Positions 1 to 8,570 are shown, numbered from the stretch's first letter. The stretch is 38,952 bases of DNA from JBMNKL01 sp050261495 (GCA_050261495.1 JBLNDI010000024.1:1-38952), one strand, 5' to 3'. Program-made: numbers and translations. Notes: generated by a model not told the origin, from the sequence alone.

Positions 1-507
1 ATTGCCGGTATTTCCGCGGAATCGCTGGCAAATGATCTCGGCATTCCGGCAGATACATACAAGGAATATGAAGGCGGCGAAATTGACATTCCTGTCGGCT
101 TACTTTACAAGCTGGCAAATTTGTACAACGTGGAGCTGACTGCCATATTGACCGGTGAAAACCCCAGGCTCCGTACTTATTGCCTTGTCAGAAAAGGCAA
201 AGGTATCAGCGTCGACAGGAAAAAACCTTACAAATACCAGAACCTTGCATACAATTTCGTCAATAAAAAAGCAGAGCCGTTCATTGTCTGCGTTGAACCG
301 TCTGCGAATGATGAGCCAATCCATTTCAGTTCGCATCCCGGGCAAGAATTCAATTATGTGCTGGAAGGCACACTTATGATTTACCTGGATGGCCGCCAGC
401 TGCTATTGAACGAGGGCGATTCACTGTATTTCGATTCCGGGTGCAACCACGGAATGAAGGCGCTGGGAGGAAAACAGGCGAAATTCCTCGCCATTATTAT
501 TAAATAG
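1..507 (+). CDS. XRE-cupin transcriptional regulator (5' end outside window)
   Basis: The reading frame is open from the first base, so the gene starts upstream of the window. The visible 168 residues hold the end of a Cro/C1-type helix-turn-helix (the ESLANDLGIPADTYKEYE stretch and the following LYKLANLYNVEL helix). A C-terminal cupin_2 barrel follows, with the HPGQEFNYVLEG strand and a closing GCNHGMKAL segment. XRE-cupin proteins are usually small-molecule-responsive DNA-binding regulators. The gene ends 93 bases before an AMP-forming acyl-CoA ligase on the same strand, a pairing common in anaerobes, so it probably controls that ligase in response to an acid or acyl-CoA. The ligand is inferred, not visible. 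Confidence 0.85.
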   Translation: MAGISAESLANDLGIPADTYKEYEGGEIDIPVGLLYKLANLYNVELTAILTGENPRLRTYCLVRKGKGISVDRKKPYKYQNLAYNFVNKKAEPFIVCVEPSANDEPIHFSSHPGQEFNYVLEGTLMIYLDGRQLLLNEGDSLYFDSGCNHGMKALGGKQAKFLAIIIK

Positions 508-600
508 CAAAGCCCGCCATAAAAACAAAACGTGAAAATACGCCGCGTATTACCGCTATGCGGACATATGCGGAAATCCGAAATGATAGGAGTAATTTTT

Positions 601-2262
601 ATGCTGGACAAGTACTTGACAAGAATAAATTTTGAATCTTACGAGGATTTTTATGAAAACTTCAAAATAAACGTGCCCGACAATTTCAATTTCGCATACG
701 ACGTCGTTGACGAAATTGCAGATAAAACACCCGATAAAACCGCCATGGTGTGGTGCGATGACAAGGGCAGCGAGGCAACTTTCACATTCGCGCAAATGAA
801 GCATTTCAGCAACAAGGCGGCCAATTTCTTTAAAAGCCACGGGATAAAAAAAGGCGACCCTGTCATGCTGATCCTCAAGAGGCGGTACGAATTCTGGTTT
901 TGCCTTCTTGGCTTGCATAAAATCGGGGCTATCTGCATTCCTGCAACTCACCTGCTGACAAAAAAGGATATCGTTTACAGGTGCAACGCCGCCGATATCA
1001 AGATGATCGCGGCAGTTGCAGAGGACGACGTAATCAGGCATGTTGAAGACGCCATACCCGAATCCCCGTCGCTTGAGGTTAAAGCACTGGTCGGCGGCCG
1101 GCGGGATGGCTGGCTGGATTTTGACAGTGAATTGGAGGCATCTCCGGAATATTTCGAGAGACCATCCGGAAATGAATCCACGAAAAATGATGATATTATG
1201 CTTCTTTATTTTACTTCCGGTACAACAGGCATGCCTAAAATGGTGAAGCATAATTTCACATACCCGCTCGGTCACATATTGACGGCCAAATACTGGCAAA
1301 ACGTTGCAGAAGGCGGACTTCACCTGACAGTTGCCGACACCGGCTGGGCCAAGGCAATGTGGGGCAAGATTTACGGCCAGTGGATCAGTGGTGCTGCCGT
1401 GTTTGTTTACGATTACAACAAGTTTGTCCCGAAAGACATCCTGGAGGTTATATCCAGGTACAAGATAACGTCTTTCTGCGCGCCGCCGACAATATACAGG
1501 TTCTTTATCAAGGAAGACCTTTCAAAGTACGATCTCAGCAGCCTGAAGGACTGCTCAATTGCCGGCGAGCCTCTTAACCCGGAAATATATCATCAATTTC
1601 TCAGGGCTACGGGGCTGAAAGTCATGGAAGGCTATGGCCAGACAGAAATGACCGTTACGCTTGCAACATATCCATGGATGGAACCCAAGCCCGGCTCCAT
1701 GGGCAAGCCGTCGCCCGGGTACGATATAGATTTGCTCAATGAAAACGGCGAACCATGCGAAGTCGGAGAAGAAGGCCAAATAGTGGTGCGCACCGGCAGA
1801 CACAAACCCTGCGGCATGTTTGACGGCTATTACAGAGACCCGGAGCTTACCCGGAAGGTCTGGCATGATGATATATATTACACCGGAGACATGGCCTGGA
1901 GGGACGAAGACGGGTACTACTGGTTTGTGGGCAGGGCGGACGACCTGATAAAAAGCTCCGGCTACCGGATCGGTCCATTTGAAGTGGAAAGCGCCCTGCT
2001 GGAACATCCGGCCGTACTTGAGTGCGCCATCACGGCGGTTCCCGACCCTGACAGGGGCCAGATTGTGAAGGCAACGGTAGTGCTTGCAAAGAATTATACT
2101 GCAAGCGACAGCCTGGCAAAGGAACTGCAGGACCATGTAAAAAGGGTAACCGCGCCTTACAAGTATCCCAGGATAATAGAATTCGTCGATGAGCTTCCTA
2201 AAACCATCAGCGGGAAAATCAGGCGGGTTGAAATACGCGAACAGGATAAAGATAAAAAATAA
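601..2262 (+). CDS. AMP-forming acyl-CoA synthetase (acetyl/medium-chain type)
   Basis: This 553-residue protein activates a carboxylic acid to acyl-AMP and then to acyl-CoA, using ATP and CoA in the cytoplasm. It has the full ANL-superfamily motif set: the P-loop YFTSGTTGMPK near residue 205, GYGQTE near 345, the YTGD motif near 427, the hinge region GRADDLIKSSGYRIGPFEVE near 445, and the adenylation lysine K539 in the C-terminal SGKIRR. ATG 601 is chosen because an AGGAG lies 8 bases upstream; in-frame codons from 532 have no ribosome binding site. Length and layout resemble medium-chain acyl-CoA synthetases (MACS/AcsM-like) rather than the longer Acs. It probably shares a transcript or regulation with the XRE-cupin gene upstream. 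The exact acid is not predictable. Confidence 0.88.
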   Translation: MLDKYLTRINFESYEDFYENFKINVPDNFNFAYDVVDEIADKTPDKTAMVWCDDKGSEATFTFAQMKHFSNKAANFFKSHGIKKGDPVMLILKRRYEFWFCLLGLHKIGAICIPATHLLTKKDIVYRCNAADIKMIAAVAEDDVIRHVEDAIPESPSLEVKALVGGRRDGWLDFDSELEASPEYFERPSGNESTKNDDIMLLYFTSGTTGMPKMVKHNFTYPLGHILTAKYWQNVAEGGLHLTVADTGWAKAMWGKIYGQWISGAAVFVYDYNKFVPKDILEVISRYKITSFCAPPTIYRFFIKEDLSKYDLSSLKDCSIAGEPLNPEIYHQFLRATGLKVMEGYGQTEMTVTLATYPWMEPKPGSMGKPSPGYDIDLLNENGEPCEVGEEGQIVVRTGRHKPCGMFDGYYRDPELTRKVWHDDIYYTGDMAWRDEDGYYWFVGRADDLIKSSGYRIGPFEVESALLEHPAVLECAITAVPDPDRGQIVKATVVLAKNYTASDSLAKELQDHVKRVTAPYKYPRIIEFVDELPKTISGKIRRVEIREQDKDKK

Positions 2263-2297
2263 AGGTTCCGTCATTATAGCAGCTTCCGGAAAAACAA

Positions 2298-2337
2298 AAC
2301 CGGATGGACTACGTGCCATCCGGTTGCTGTTTTTTTT
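2298..2337 (+). terminator. Rho-independent terminator after the acyl-CoA synthetase
   Basis: A perfect 10-bp stem (AACCGGATGG with CCATCCGGTT, loop 2308-2315) is followed by a run of eight T at 2330-2337. It sits between two convergent genes, the synthetase on plus and htpG on minus. Confidence 0.85.
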
Positions 2338-2377
2338 ACGGTGTTCAAAGCCGGTTTTACTCCCCTGCCGCGGCTTT

Positions 2378-4345
2378 TTAGTCCTTTTTTTCTTCATTCA
2401 CCGGTGTTTCTTGGCCTTTCCCCTGTTCGGCCAGTTTTTCAAGAATCAGGTTGCTTCTCTCGATAAATTTCGTCATGGCGTCAGGTTCAAGCTGCCTGTG
2501 GCTCATCATTGCGAGGTCGTAAATGTGACGGCAGATAAGCGAAACATCGTCCATTTTCTTCTCGTCTTCCGACATTCCGGCCACGGCTTTTATCAACGAA
2601 TTGTTCCTGTTAAGCACCAGCGTGTGCTCCTCAGGAAACATCTCCCCGGCGTCACCGATGCCGATACCGTACATCCTGCTCATATCCCGAATCCTCCTGG
2701 AATACTCGGAGAGCAGCATTATGCCGGGCGTGGAAGCCGATTTCAAAGCTTCGACCCGAATTTTCAGCTTATCGTTGTCCAGCGTTTCCCTGAATAGCTT
2801 TTCCAGCTTCTTATCCAGGTCGGCATCGGTTTTGGACGCTTCCTGTTCTTTCATGCTGTCCGACAGTTCCGCATCAATACGTGAAAACTTTATGCCCTCC
2901 TGCTTCATCTCGAGGAACTGGATAAAATGATTATCGATCAGGGTATTGAGCACCAGCACGTCTATGCCCTGCTCATCGAACAGTCTTACATACTGTGCCT
3001 GCTGTTTCTCATCCGTCACATAGAAAACCGTGTCTCTTTGCTTGTCCTTGTTCCTGTCGAGATATTCTTTCAGCGACAGGTACTCACCCTTGGTTGTCTT
3101 AAAGATTACGAAATCCTTCATCCTGTCGTAGAATTTCGCTTCCCGTATGCATCCGTATTTCACGAACGGGTTGATATCGTCCCAATACTTGTTGTAATTG
3201 TCCCTCTCGTTTTCATACAATGACGTAAGCTTGTCCGCCACTTTTTTGGTAATATGGGTTGAGATTTTTGATACATACCCGTCATTTTGCAAGAAGCTCC
3301 TTGAAACATTAAGCGGAAGATCAGGACAGTCAATAGTCCCCTTGAGCAGCATGAGAAACTCCGGTATCACTTCCTTAATGTTATCCGCGACAAATACCTG
3401 GTTGTAATAAAGCTTTATCTGCCCCTCGATCGTCTCAAACTCGTGCTTGAGCTTGGGGAAATACAATATGCCCTTGAGGTTAAAAGGATAATCCATGTTC
3501 AAGTGGATCCAGAAAAGCGGATCTTTGAAATCACGGAACACCTTCCTGTAAAATTCCTTGTATTCTTCTTCCGTGCAGTCCTTGGGATTCTTCAGCCAAA
3601 GGGGGCGCGTATCGTTAAGCGGCTTCTCCTGCTCCGGTTCGTCCCCTTTCTTGTCTTCGGCGCCACCTTTCCCGGAAACGTCTTTCTTCTCCTTGTCCTC
3701 CTTTTTCGAATCATCCCGGAGAAAGATTTCAAACGGCATGAATGAGCAATACTTTTCGAGAATATCCCTCATCTTGTAATAATCAAGAAATTCCAGCGAA
3801 TCATCCGCTAAATGCAGCGTTACCGTTGTGCCTCTTTCGTAACGCTCCGAATCGTCCATCGCGTAATCGGACCCGCCCGAACTTATCCACCTGACGGCCT
3901 TTGCATCCGGCTGCCAGGATAAAGTGTCAATGGTGACTTTTTCGGAAACCATGAAGGCGGAATAGAATCCAAGGCCGAAATGGCCTATGATCTGGCTGCC
4001 CTCATCCGTTTTGTCCTTGTATTTCTCAAGGAAATCGACCGCGCCTGAAAAAGCTATCTGGTTTATGTATTTTTTTACTTCCTCGCCGGTCATGCCGATT
4101 CCGTTGTCAATAATTTCAATCGTTTTTTTATCCTTGTTAACAACCACATCAATACGGTATTTTTCGTTCTCTCCCAATGGAGGGGCTTCACCTATGGAAA
4201 CTAGCTTTTTATGTTTCACAATGGCGTCATTGGCATTTGAAACCATCTCGCGGACGAAAATATCCTTTTCGGAGTAAAGCCATTTCTTTATAATCGGTAA
4301 TATATTCTCGGTATTTATTGAAATATTACCAGTTTCCCTTGGCAT
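2378..4345 (-). CDS. htpG: Molecular chaperone HtpG (Hsp90)
   Basis: A 655-residue Hsp90-family ATPase chaperone that remodels client proteins in the cytoplasm. The N-terminal GHKL ATP site is complete: E33 and N37 in the REMVSNAND motif, the DNGIGMT loop, and GHFGLGFYSAF. A lysine/glutamate-rich charged linker of about 30 residues separates it from the middle domain, followed by the C-terminal dimerisation region. The start is ATG 4345, with AGGAGG 8 bases upstream, rather than in-frame codons further 5'. The gene has its own promoter and a CIRCE operator upstream, so it appears to belong to the HrcA heat-shock regulon. It converges with the acyl-CoA synthetase. Confidence 0.96.
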   Translation of the reverse strand: MPRETGNISINTENILPIIKKWLYSEKDIFVREMVSNANDAIVKHKKLVSIGEAPPLGENEKYRIDVVVNKDKKTIEIIDNGIGMTGEEVKKYINQIAFSGAVDFLEKYKDKTDEGSQIIGHFGLGFYSAFMVSEKVTIDTLSWQPDAKAVRWISSGGSDYAMDDSERYERGTTVTLHLADDSLEFLDYYKMRDILEKYCSFMPFEIFLRDDSKKEDKEKKDVSGKGGAEDKKGDEPEQEKPLNDTRPLWLKNPKDCTEEEYKEFYRKVFRDFKDPLFWIHLNMDYPFNLKGILYFPKLKHEFETIEGQIKLYYNQVFVADNIKEVIPEFLMLLKGTIDCPDLPLNVSRSFLQNDGYVSKISTHITKKVADKLTSLYENERDNYNKYWDDINPFVKYGCIREAKFYDRMKDFVIFKTTKGEYLSLKEYLDRNKDKQRDTVFYVTDEKQQAQYVRLFDEQGIDVLVLNTLIDNHFIQFLEMKQEGIKFSRIDAELSDSMKEQEASKTDADLDKKLEKLFRETLDNDKLKIRVEALKSASTPGIMLLSEYSRRIRDMSRMYGIGIGDAGEMFPEEHTLVLNRNNSLIKAVAGMSEDEKKMDDVSLICRHIYDLAMMSHRQLEPDAMTKFIERSNLILEKLAEQGKGQETPVNEEKKD

Positions 4346-4389
4346 AAAAATACCTCCTGTTGCAATTGTACGTAGTAATGACAATATTT

Positions 4390-4419
4390 ATATTACAACT
4401 TGAATTCCGGCATTGTCAA
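4390..4419 (-). promoter_or_regulatory. Sigma-A type promoter of htpG
   Basis: On the minus strand a perfect TTGACA (plus 4414-4419) is followed after 18 bases by TAATAT (plus 4390-4395). It lies 45 bases upstream of the htpG start and immediately downstream of the CIRCE element. Confidence 0.65.
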
Positions 4420-4426
4420 GGAAAAA

Positions 4427-4453
4427 TTAGCACTCTCTTGGCGCGAGTGCTAA
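4427..4453 (-). promoter_or_regulatory. CIRCE element (HrcA operator) upstream of htpG
   Basis: The exact consensus TTAGCACTC, 9-base spacer, GAGTGCTAA is present with no mismatches. CIRCE is the binding site of the heat-shock repressor HrcA and normally controls groESL and dnaK. Here the only suitably placed gene is htpG, because the aminotransferase on the other side ends at 4493 and is also on minus. The operator lies 7 bases upstream of the -35 box. Confidence 0.93.
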
Positions 4454-4492
4454 CAAATGATTCGCATAATGCCGAGCCACGCTATCCGTCGA

Positions 4493-5344
4493 TTATACTA
4501 GCTTCTCAGATTTCTTGATATATTCCTCAAGCAACTTTTCATATTCCCGCCTGACGGAATCAACCACAGGATTTGATGGAGATTCCAATATCATGTCGTC
4601 AATGGACCTGATAGGAAGCACGTTAATCGAAGTGCCTGATAAAAACGCGCCTTCTGCCTCTTTTATTTCATCGGCCTTCATAAACCTCTCAACAACCTCA
4701 TAACCTGCATTTTTGCAAGCTGCGATAACATATTTGCGCGTAATTCCTTTCAGCACCGACCACCCCGGCGCTGTCAATATGGAACCGTTCTTCACAAAAA
4801 ACACGTTGGATTTGCTGCCCTCGGTTATCCGCCCGCCGCCGTCCACCAGTATGACCTCGAAAAAGCCGCCTTCCGTGATTCTCCTGCTCACTGCTTTTTT
4901 ATATTCGTTGTCGACAAGTTTTGCGTTGGGATTGCGCCGCTCCATCCGTAGAAGCCCCGTTTTGACGCCCTCGTCGGCTACTTCTTTAGGCGGGTAATAG
5001 CTTTTGCTTATATATGCCAGGCGCGCCTGACAGCCGCGCAACCTGTTGCCTCCGTTATCGCCGTAAATTATTATTTTTACGTTGCAGTTATCTGCCTGGT
5101 TTGCTTCCAGCAATCTCCCCATATCCTGCTTAAACTGACCGGGAGTTGCTTCAAGAGACTTCCCGATCGCATCGAACGAACCTTTCATACGTTCGTAATG
5201 ATCTTCAAAAAACAACGGCACTCCGTTGATAATCCTGATAACTTCATATACAGCATAACCGGCAATACCCGGATATTCCGGGTTAACCGAAGCATCCTGC
5301 ACCTTGCCGTTCACAATGTAATATTTTGCCGCGTTGTCTTCCAT
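4493..5344 (-). CDS. Class IV PLP-dependent aminotransferase (BCAT / D-amino-acid transaminase / ADC lyase family)
   Basis: This 283-residue protein is a fold-type IV PLP enzyme. The region around K149/K150 (VDNEYKKAVSRR) carries the Schiff-base lysine, and the family signature ITEGSKSNVFFV with E175 contacts the PLP ring nitrogen. The family covers branched-chain aminotransferase, D-alanine transaminase and 4-amino-4-deoxychorismate lyase; the sequence does not settle the substrate. ATG 5344 is preferred because it follows one base after the stop of the upstream HAD gene, with GAGG in that gene's end; in-frame ATGs at 5356 and 5368 lack a good site. It is cotranscribed with the HAD hydrolase. 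Confidence 0.82.
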   Translation of the reverse strand: MEDNAAKYYIVNGKVQDASVNPEYPGIAGYAVYEVIRIINGVPLFFEDHYERMKGSFDAIGKSLEATPGQFKQDMGRLLEANQADNCNVKIIIYGDNGGNRLRGCQARLAYISKSYYPPKEVADEGVKTGLLRMERRNPNAKLVDNEYKKAVSRRITEGGFFEVILVDGGGRITEGSKSNVFFVKNGSILTAPGWSVLKGITRKYVIAACKNAGYEVVERFMKADEIKEAEGAFLSGTSINVLPIRSIDDMILESPSNPVVDSVRREYEKLLEEYIKKSEKLV

Positions 5345-5345
5345 G

Positions 5346-6089
5346 CTACTTATCATCCTCTTTTCCATACAAGTCTGAGTTTTTGCCCGTCAGCACTCCC
5401 AGCAGCTCATAAAAATTCCCTACCCTGTCTTTCAATTCGGTGCGCTTGTTGTAACGGTCCAGCAGAATTGCATTCATCCCCATGCTTTTAGTCGTGTAAT
5501 AATCGTTGATATAATCGTCGCCGACGAAGACGGCCTGTTCAGGGGAAATGCCGGCAAGTTCAAGGGCTTTTTGGTAAATTGCCTTGTGTGGTTTTCTCCA
5601 CCCCTCGGCTACCGATGTTACCACGAATTCAAAATAACCGCTTATTTCAAATCTTTCAAGCAATTCTTCAATGCCTCCCGGGACCATGAAGTTTGATACC
5701 ACGCCCATTCTAAAATGCTTTTTCAACAGCGGCATCATCAAGCGCACGTCTTCCCTTACATAACACCCGGCCTTATAGTTGCGCCAATAATTCTCAAAAA
5801 GCGTTCCGGCGGTTTTATCCATGATTTCGTAAGGCATTCCCGTCAGGCTCAGCCGCACCAGGTGGAAAAAACGCTCTTTCATGTCATAATCCGCATACTC
5901 CGGGAGTCTTGCCGCAAGATCCTCTTTTGCCAGTATATAATACCTGAAAAATTCATCAAAATCCTCCCACAGGTTTTCCACTCCCGACCCGTCGTAAGCC
6001 CAGGCCGCATAATCCCGAATTGTCGGGAGTTTATACAAGTCAACCAGGGTTTCCATGCAATCAAAAAACACAAACTCTATATTATTCAT
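5346..6089 (-). CDS. HAD-superfamily hydrolase
   Basis: A 247-residue haloacid-dehalogenase-fold enzyme. Motif I is FFDCMETLV, with the nucleophilic Asp, but the usual second Asp is Met, as in haloacid dehalogenases where it is Tyr. That weakens a simple phosphatase assignment. Motif II is the serine in GVVSNF, motif III the lysine in KPHKAIYQKAL, and motif IV FVGDDYINDY. A helical cap lies between motifs I and II. It ends one base before the aminotransferase start, so the two form an operon from the promoter at 6125-6153. The substrate is unknown. Confidence 0.82.
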   Translation of the reverse strand: MNNIEFVFFDCMETLVDLYKLPTIRDYAAWAYDGSGVENLWEDFDEFFRYYILAKEDLAARLPEYADYDMKERFFHLVRLSLTGMPYEIMDKTAGTLFENYWRNYKAGCYVREDVRLMMPLLKKHFRMGVVSNFMVPGGIEELLERFEISGYFEFVVTSVAEGWRKPHKAIYQKALELAGISPEQAVFVGDDYINDYYTTKSMGMNAILLDRYNKRTELKDRVGNFYELLGVLTGKNSDLYGKEDDK

Positions 6090-6124
6090 TATGTTCGTCT
6101 CCCGGATTATGGGTAATATAAGAG

Positions 6125-6153
6125 ATTATAATGTATGAAATGAGAATATGCAA
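6125..6153 (-). promoter_or_regulatory. Promoter of the HAD hydrolase-aminotransferase operon
   Basis: On the minus strand TTGCAT (plus 6148-6153), a 17-base spacer and a perfect TATAAT (plus 6125-6130) lie 35 bases upstream of the HAD start. It is back to back with the AraC-type gene's promoter, leaving a shared regulatory region of about 30 bases. Confidence 0.7.
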
Positions 6154-6179
6154 TACATCCCTGCCTGGCCGGCTATTGC

Positions 6180-6208
6180 TTGAATACTTGCAAAAATTAC
6201 ATTATGAT
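6180..6208 (+). promoter_or_regulatory. Promoter of the AraC-family regulator
   Basis: TTGAAT (6180-6185), a 17-base spacer and TATGAT (6203-6208) precede the ATG at 6246. It is divergent from the HAD operon promoter, so the AraC protein could control both directions. Confidence 0.65.
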
Positions 6209-6245
6209 ATAAAATAAAATACTCTGTGTCCATGGTGTTGTTATC

Positions 6246-7118
6246 ATGAAAAAGACATGGCAGAACTACCAGTCCCGTCAATACATGCTGAAAAACGAAT
6301 ACGAGGTATTCCACTACAAGGACTTGGAATTCAGCGAGGTTGAGCTTCATCATCACGACTTTTACGAAGTATACTTGTTTTTGTCCGGAAAAGCAACTTA
6401 TATGATTGAAGGGCGTTCATACATCTTAAGTCCCGGCGATATTATTCTGGTAAACACGGATGAGCTTCATCAGCTCCAAATAAACAATAAATCGGTTGCT
6501 TACGAACGCATAGTATTATGGATAAAGCCCCAGTTTCTTAAAGAGCTTGGAAGCAAGGACACGGACCTTTCATACTGTTTTAGAAAATCCGAAGCCTCCC
6601 GCACCAACCTGGTCCGTTCGGCAGCCGTCACCGGCAAAGTACAGCGCTGCCTGACAAATCTATTGGTTGAAGCGGATTACGGCGGCTATGGCAGCGACAT
6701 ATATTATAAAAACTTGATCCAGCAGATAATGATTGAAATTAACCGCGGCGTGCTGGATGTTCCCTCAACGGACGTTGAAGACGTTGTAACGGACAATTTG
6801 ATTTATTCGGTATTGGTTTTCATTTCTGAAAATATCTCGCGTCCCCTGACGCTGGACGATATTGCTTCGGAATTTCACGTCAGCAAGTATCATCTCCTTC
6901 GCGAATTCAAGCGTTATGTCGGAACCACGGTTTACCGCTACATACTTCAAAAAAGGCTGATTCTTGCAAAGCAACTAATACTTCGGAACATGCCGATAAA
7001 AGAAGTTTACCTGGAAACCGGCTTCGGCGACTACTCCAACTTTTTCAGGGCGTTTAAAATGGAATATGGCATAACACCAAAAGAATTTTTGAAATTAACC
7101 AGAGCAGACTGGCCGTAA
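6246..7118 (+). CDS. AraC-family transcriptional regulator
   Basis: A 290-residue two-domain regulator. Residues 1-100 form a cupin-like ligand-binding domain (VELHHHDFYEVYLFLSG and the LSPGDIILV turn). The last 100 residues carry the paired helix-turn-helix: LTLDDIASEFHVSKYHLLREFK, then the second helix pair ending in the family signature TGFGDYSNFFRAFKMEYGITP. Such proteins usually activate sugar or stress genes on binding a small molecule. It faces away from the HAD-aminotransferase operon. There is no strong ribosome binding site at ATG 6246; the start is supported by the promoter 38 bases upstream. The ligand is unknown. Confidence 0.9.
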   Translation: MKKTWQNYQSRQYMLKNEYEVFHYKDLEFSEVELHHHDFYEVYLFLSGKATYMIEGRSYILSPGDIILVNTDELHQLQINNKSVAYERIVLWIKPQFLKELGSKDTDLSYCFRKSEASRTNLVRSAAVTGKVQRCLTNLLVEADYGGYGSDIYYKNLIQQIMIEINRGVLDVPSTDVEDVVTDNLIYSVLVFISENISRPLTLDDIASEFHVSKYHLLREFKRYVGTTVYRYILQKRLILAKQLILRNMPIKEVYLETGFGDYSNFFRAFKMEYGITPKEFLKLTRADWP

Positions 7119-7150
7119 TTCAGGCCGATAAACCTGATAGATATAATAAA

Positions 7151-7179
7151 TCCTTAGAACCTATATGATTCTAAGGATT
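7151..7179 (-). terminator. Hairpin/terminator, probably the original end of the tRNA-Thr transcript
   Basis: A perfect 9-bp stem TCCTTAGAA / TTCTAAGGA (7151-7159 with 7171-7179) reads on the minus strand into an AT-rich tract. It lies just beyond the left att copy, which is the displaced 3' end of tRNA-Thr, so before integration it would have terminated that tRNA. It may also help end the AraC gene. Confidence 0.6.
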
Positions 7180-7184
7180 ATATC

Positions 7185-7233
7185 CCCTGGAGCTGGAGAT
7201 GGGATTCGAACCCACGAACCTGCTGATTACGAA
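7185..7233 (-). repeat. Left attachment site (attL), displaced 3' end of tRNA-Thr
   Basis: Identical over 49 bases to 20162-20210. It contains the T arm, variable loop, 3' half of the anticodon arm and CCA end of the tRNA, but not its 5' half, so no functional tRNA is encoded here. The identity breaks at 7184 (c against a) and 7234 (a against t). Confidence 0.93.
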
Positions 7234-7281
7234 AAATAAGATGCGGAATTTATTGCAATTTATATTAGTTTACTATAGAAC

Positions 7282-7320
7282 AAAAAACCCCCTTATATTA
7301 AGCATTTGGGGGCTTTTTTG
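7282..7320 (-). terminator. Bidirectional terminator at the left end of the element
   Basis: CCCCC at 7288-7292 pairs with GGGGG at 7308-7312. A-runs on the left and T-runs on the right (7314-7319) give a U-tract on both strands. It lies 84 bases downstream of the minus-strand zinc-finger gene. The rest of 7234-7403 is AT-rich with no gene visible. Confidence 0.7.
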
Positions 7321-7403
7321 TTACAATTATTTTACTTTAGTGTTTATTTCGATTTTTATTAATTTATATTGAATGCAGCAAAAAATGTAACATAAATTCG
7401 CTA

Positions 7404-8453
7404 TTATGATTGATTTTTTAGAATGTCTATCTCTTTCTGAATTTCTTCTTTTTTCTTAATGTCATCAGTTCTCGATTTTCTCATTTTAAGTCGTTGAATT
7501 TGCTCGTAGTTCGGATTTTGTTTGTCTTTTTGTACTCTATACTTATCTCTGCATTTATCATTACAGTATAGTTTTTTCATAGCGTTTTTTGCCAATGCAA
7601 AATAATTATCACAGGAGGGGCATCGCCTTATAAATATGTCATTCTCTATGGCAAATTTGATTTCAGCCCAAACAAGAGGTAGTATGCCAGCACTTGAATA
7701 ATAGCATCGTGATTTTATTTTATTACCCCTTACATATATGCGCTTACCTTCATCGCTAGTAACCGTTACTTTTGAGTTATCATGTTCAACTTTTCTTATG
7801 TCATCGCTTAACTGAGAATACCTTTTGCTTTTCAAATTGGGTACGAAAGATCTATCTTGCAATAGAGCCTCTCTAGGTATTCCATTTTTATATACAGTAT
7901 TAATTATTTCATCACATAGCTCTGGTGAAAATAGATATGATCCGTATTTTCCCATTATTTCAGTATACTTTTCTGATGGCGTACGTCCCTGTATTATTGA
8001 TATTTCTTTTGAAGGAATTATTTGTATTTCGTTACTCTCTGTCAATATAATTTCATAATTTTCTTCTATTGACTTTGCCTCTCCAGGAACCCCAGGAAAT
8101 AAGTAGATCAAAAATTCCTCTATTGTATTAATTTCAAATTGTATGAATTCGCTAATATTTTCTGTCTTTAGCGGCGCTTCCGCCTCTGTAAAATCATTTA
8201 TACTGTTGCCGGTAAACTCTAGCAATGAAGAGACTGCCTCATATTCTGTTCCAAGCAATTCTTTTAATAAATCGATCTGGAAAATTGAATATAAATTATC
8301 TTTTCCGTTTACGGAAGTATATTGTTTTTTAAGGTTTTCAAGTGCCCTTACTATTGATAACATCGGCCTTTCTATCTGTGCATTATAGTTAAATGTTATC
8401 AATTCTCTATAGCTTTCGCCTATTTTAATAATATCAAGCGTAACAGTTTTCAA
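7404..8453 (-). CDS. Unknown protein with C-terminal zinc finger (CGNR/DUF6076-like)
   Basis: A 349-residue protein of unknown function. Near the C-terminus is a Cys4 finger, CPSCDNYFALAKN followed by YCNDKCRDKYR, then a basic lysine-rich tail. The pattern recalls CGNR-type fingers and DUF6076-like proteins of Clostridia, but I cannot confirm the family. TTG 8453 is chosen because GGGGGAG lies just upstream; the frame is open to a TTG at 8486 with no binding site. It is visibly more AT-rich than its neighbours, reads opposite to the rest of the element, and has its own promoter and terminator. That isolated edge position is typical of cargo, regulatory or defence genes, but the role is not shown. 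Confidence 0.7.
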   Translation of the reverse strand: MKTVTLDIIKIGESYRELITFNYNAQIERPMLSIVRALENLKKQYTSVNGKDNLYSIFQIDLLKELLGTEYEAVSSLLEFTGNSINDFTEAEAPLKTENISEFIQFEINTIEEFLIYLFPGVPGEAKSIEENYEIILTESNEIQIIPSKEISIIQGRTPSEKYTEIMGKYGSYLFSPELCDEIINTVYKNGIPREALLQDRSFVPNLKSKRYSQLSDDIRKVEHDNSKVTVTSDEGKRIYVRGNKIKSRCYYSSAGILPLVWAEIKFAIENDIFIRRCPSCDNYFALAKNAMKKLYCNDKCRDKYRVQKDKQNPNYEQIQRLKMRKSRTDDIKKKEEIQKEIDILKNQS

Positions 8454-8490
8454 AAATCTCCCCCTGCTTTCAATGCAAATTATCAATCTT

Positions 8491-8517
8491 GGTAACTTAG
8501 TATTATCAATTGTTACC
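8491..8517. promoter_or_regulatory. Dyad GGTAAC-N15-GTTACC between promoter and gene
   Basis: Perfect 6-base inverted arms at 8491-8496 and 8512-8517 lie between the -10 box and the start of the minus-strand zinc-finger gene. The position suits a repressor operator. No regulator can be assigned. Confidence 0.35.
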
Positions 8518-8541
8518 TAGATTCCTGAATTTTATATATAA

Positions 8542-8570
8542 ATTATATCAGTTTATAATAAGACTATCAA
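8542..8570 (-). promoter_or_regulatory. Promoter of the zinc-finger gene
   Basis: On the minus strand TTGATA (plus 8565-8570), a 17-base spacer and a perfect TATAAT (plus 8542-8547). This is a near-consensus vegetative promoter, so the gene is probably expressed independently of the element's lytic-type genes. Confidence 0.72.

Noticed and set aside
556..1323. Minus-strand frame of 255 residues opposite the acyl-CoA synthetase
   Set aside because: Shadow of a clear enzyme gene; no ribosome binding site and no protein-like motifs. The same applies to 1555-2397, 24577-25344, 26954-27868 and similar frames.
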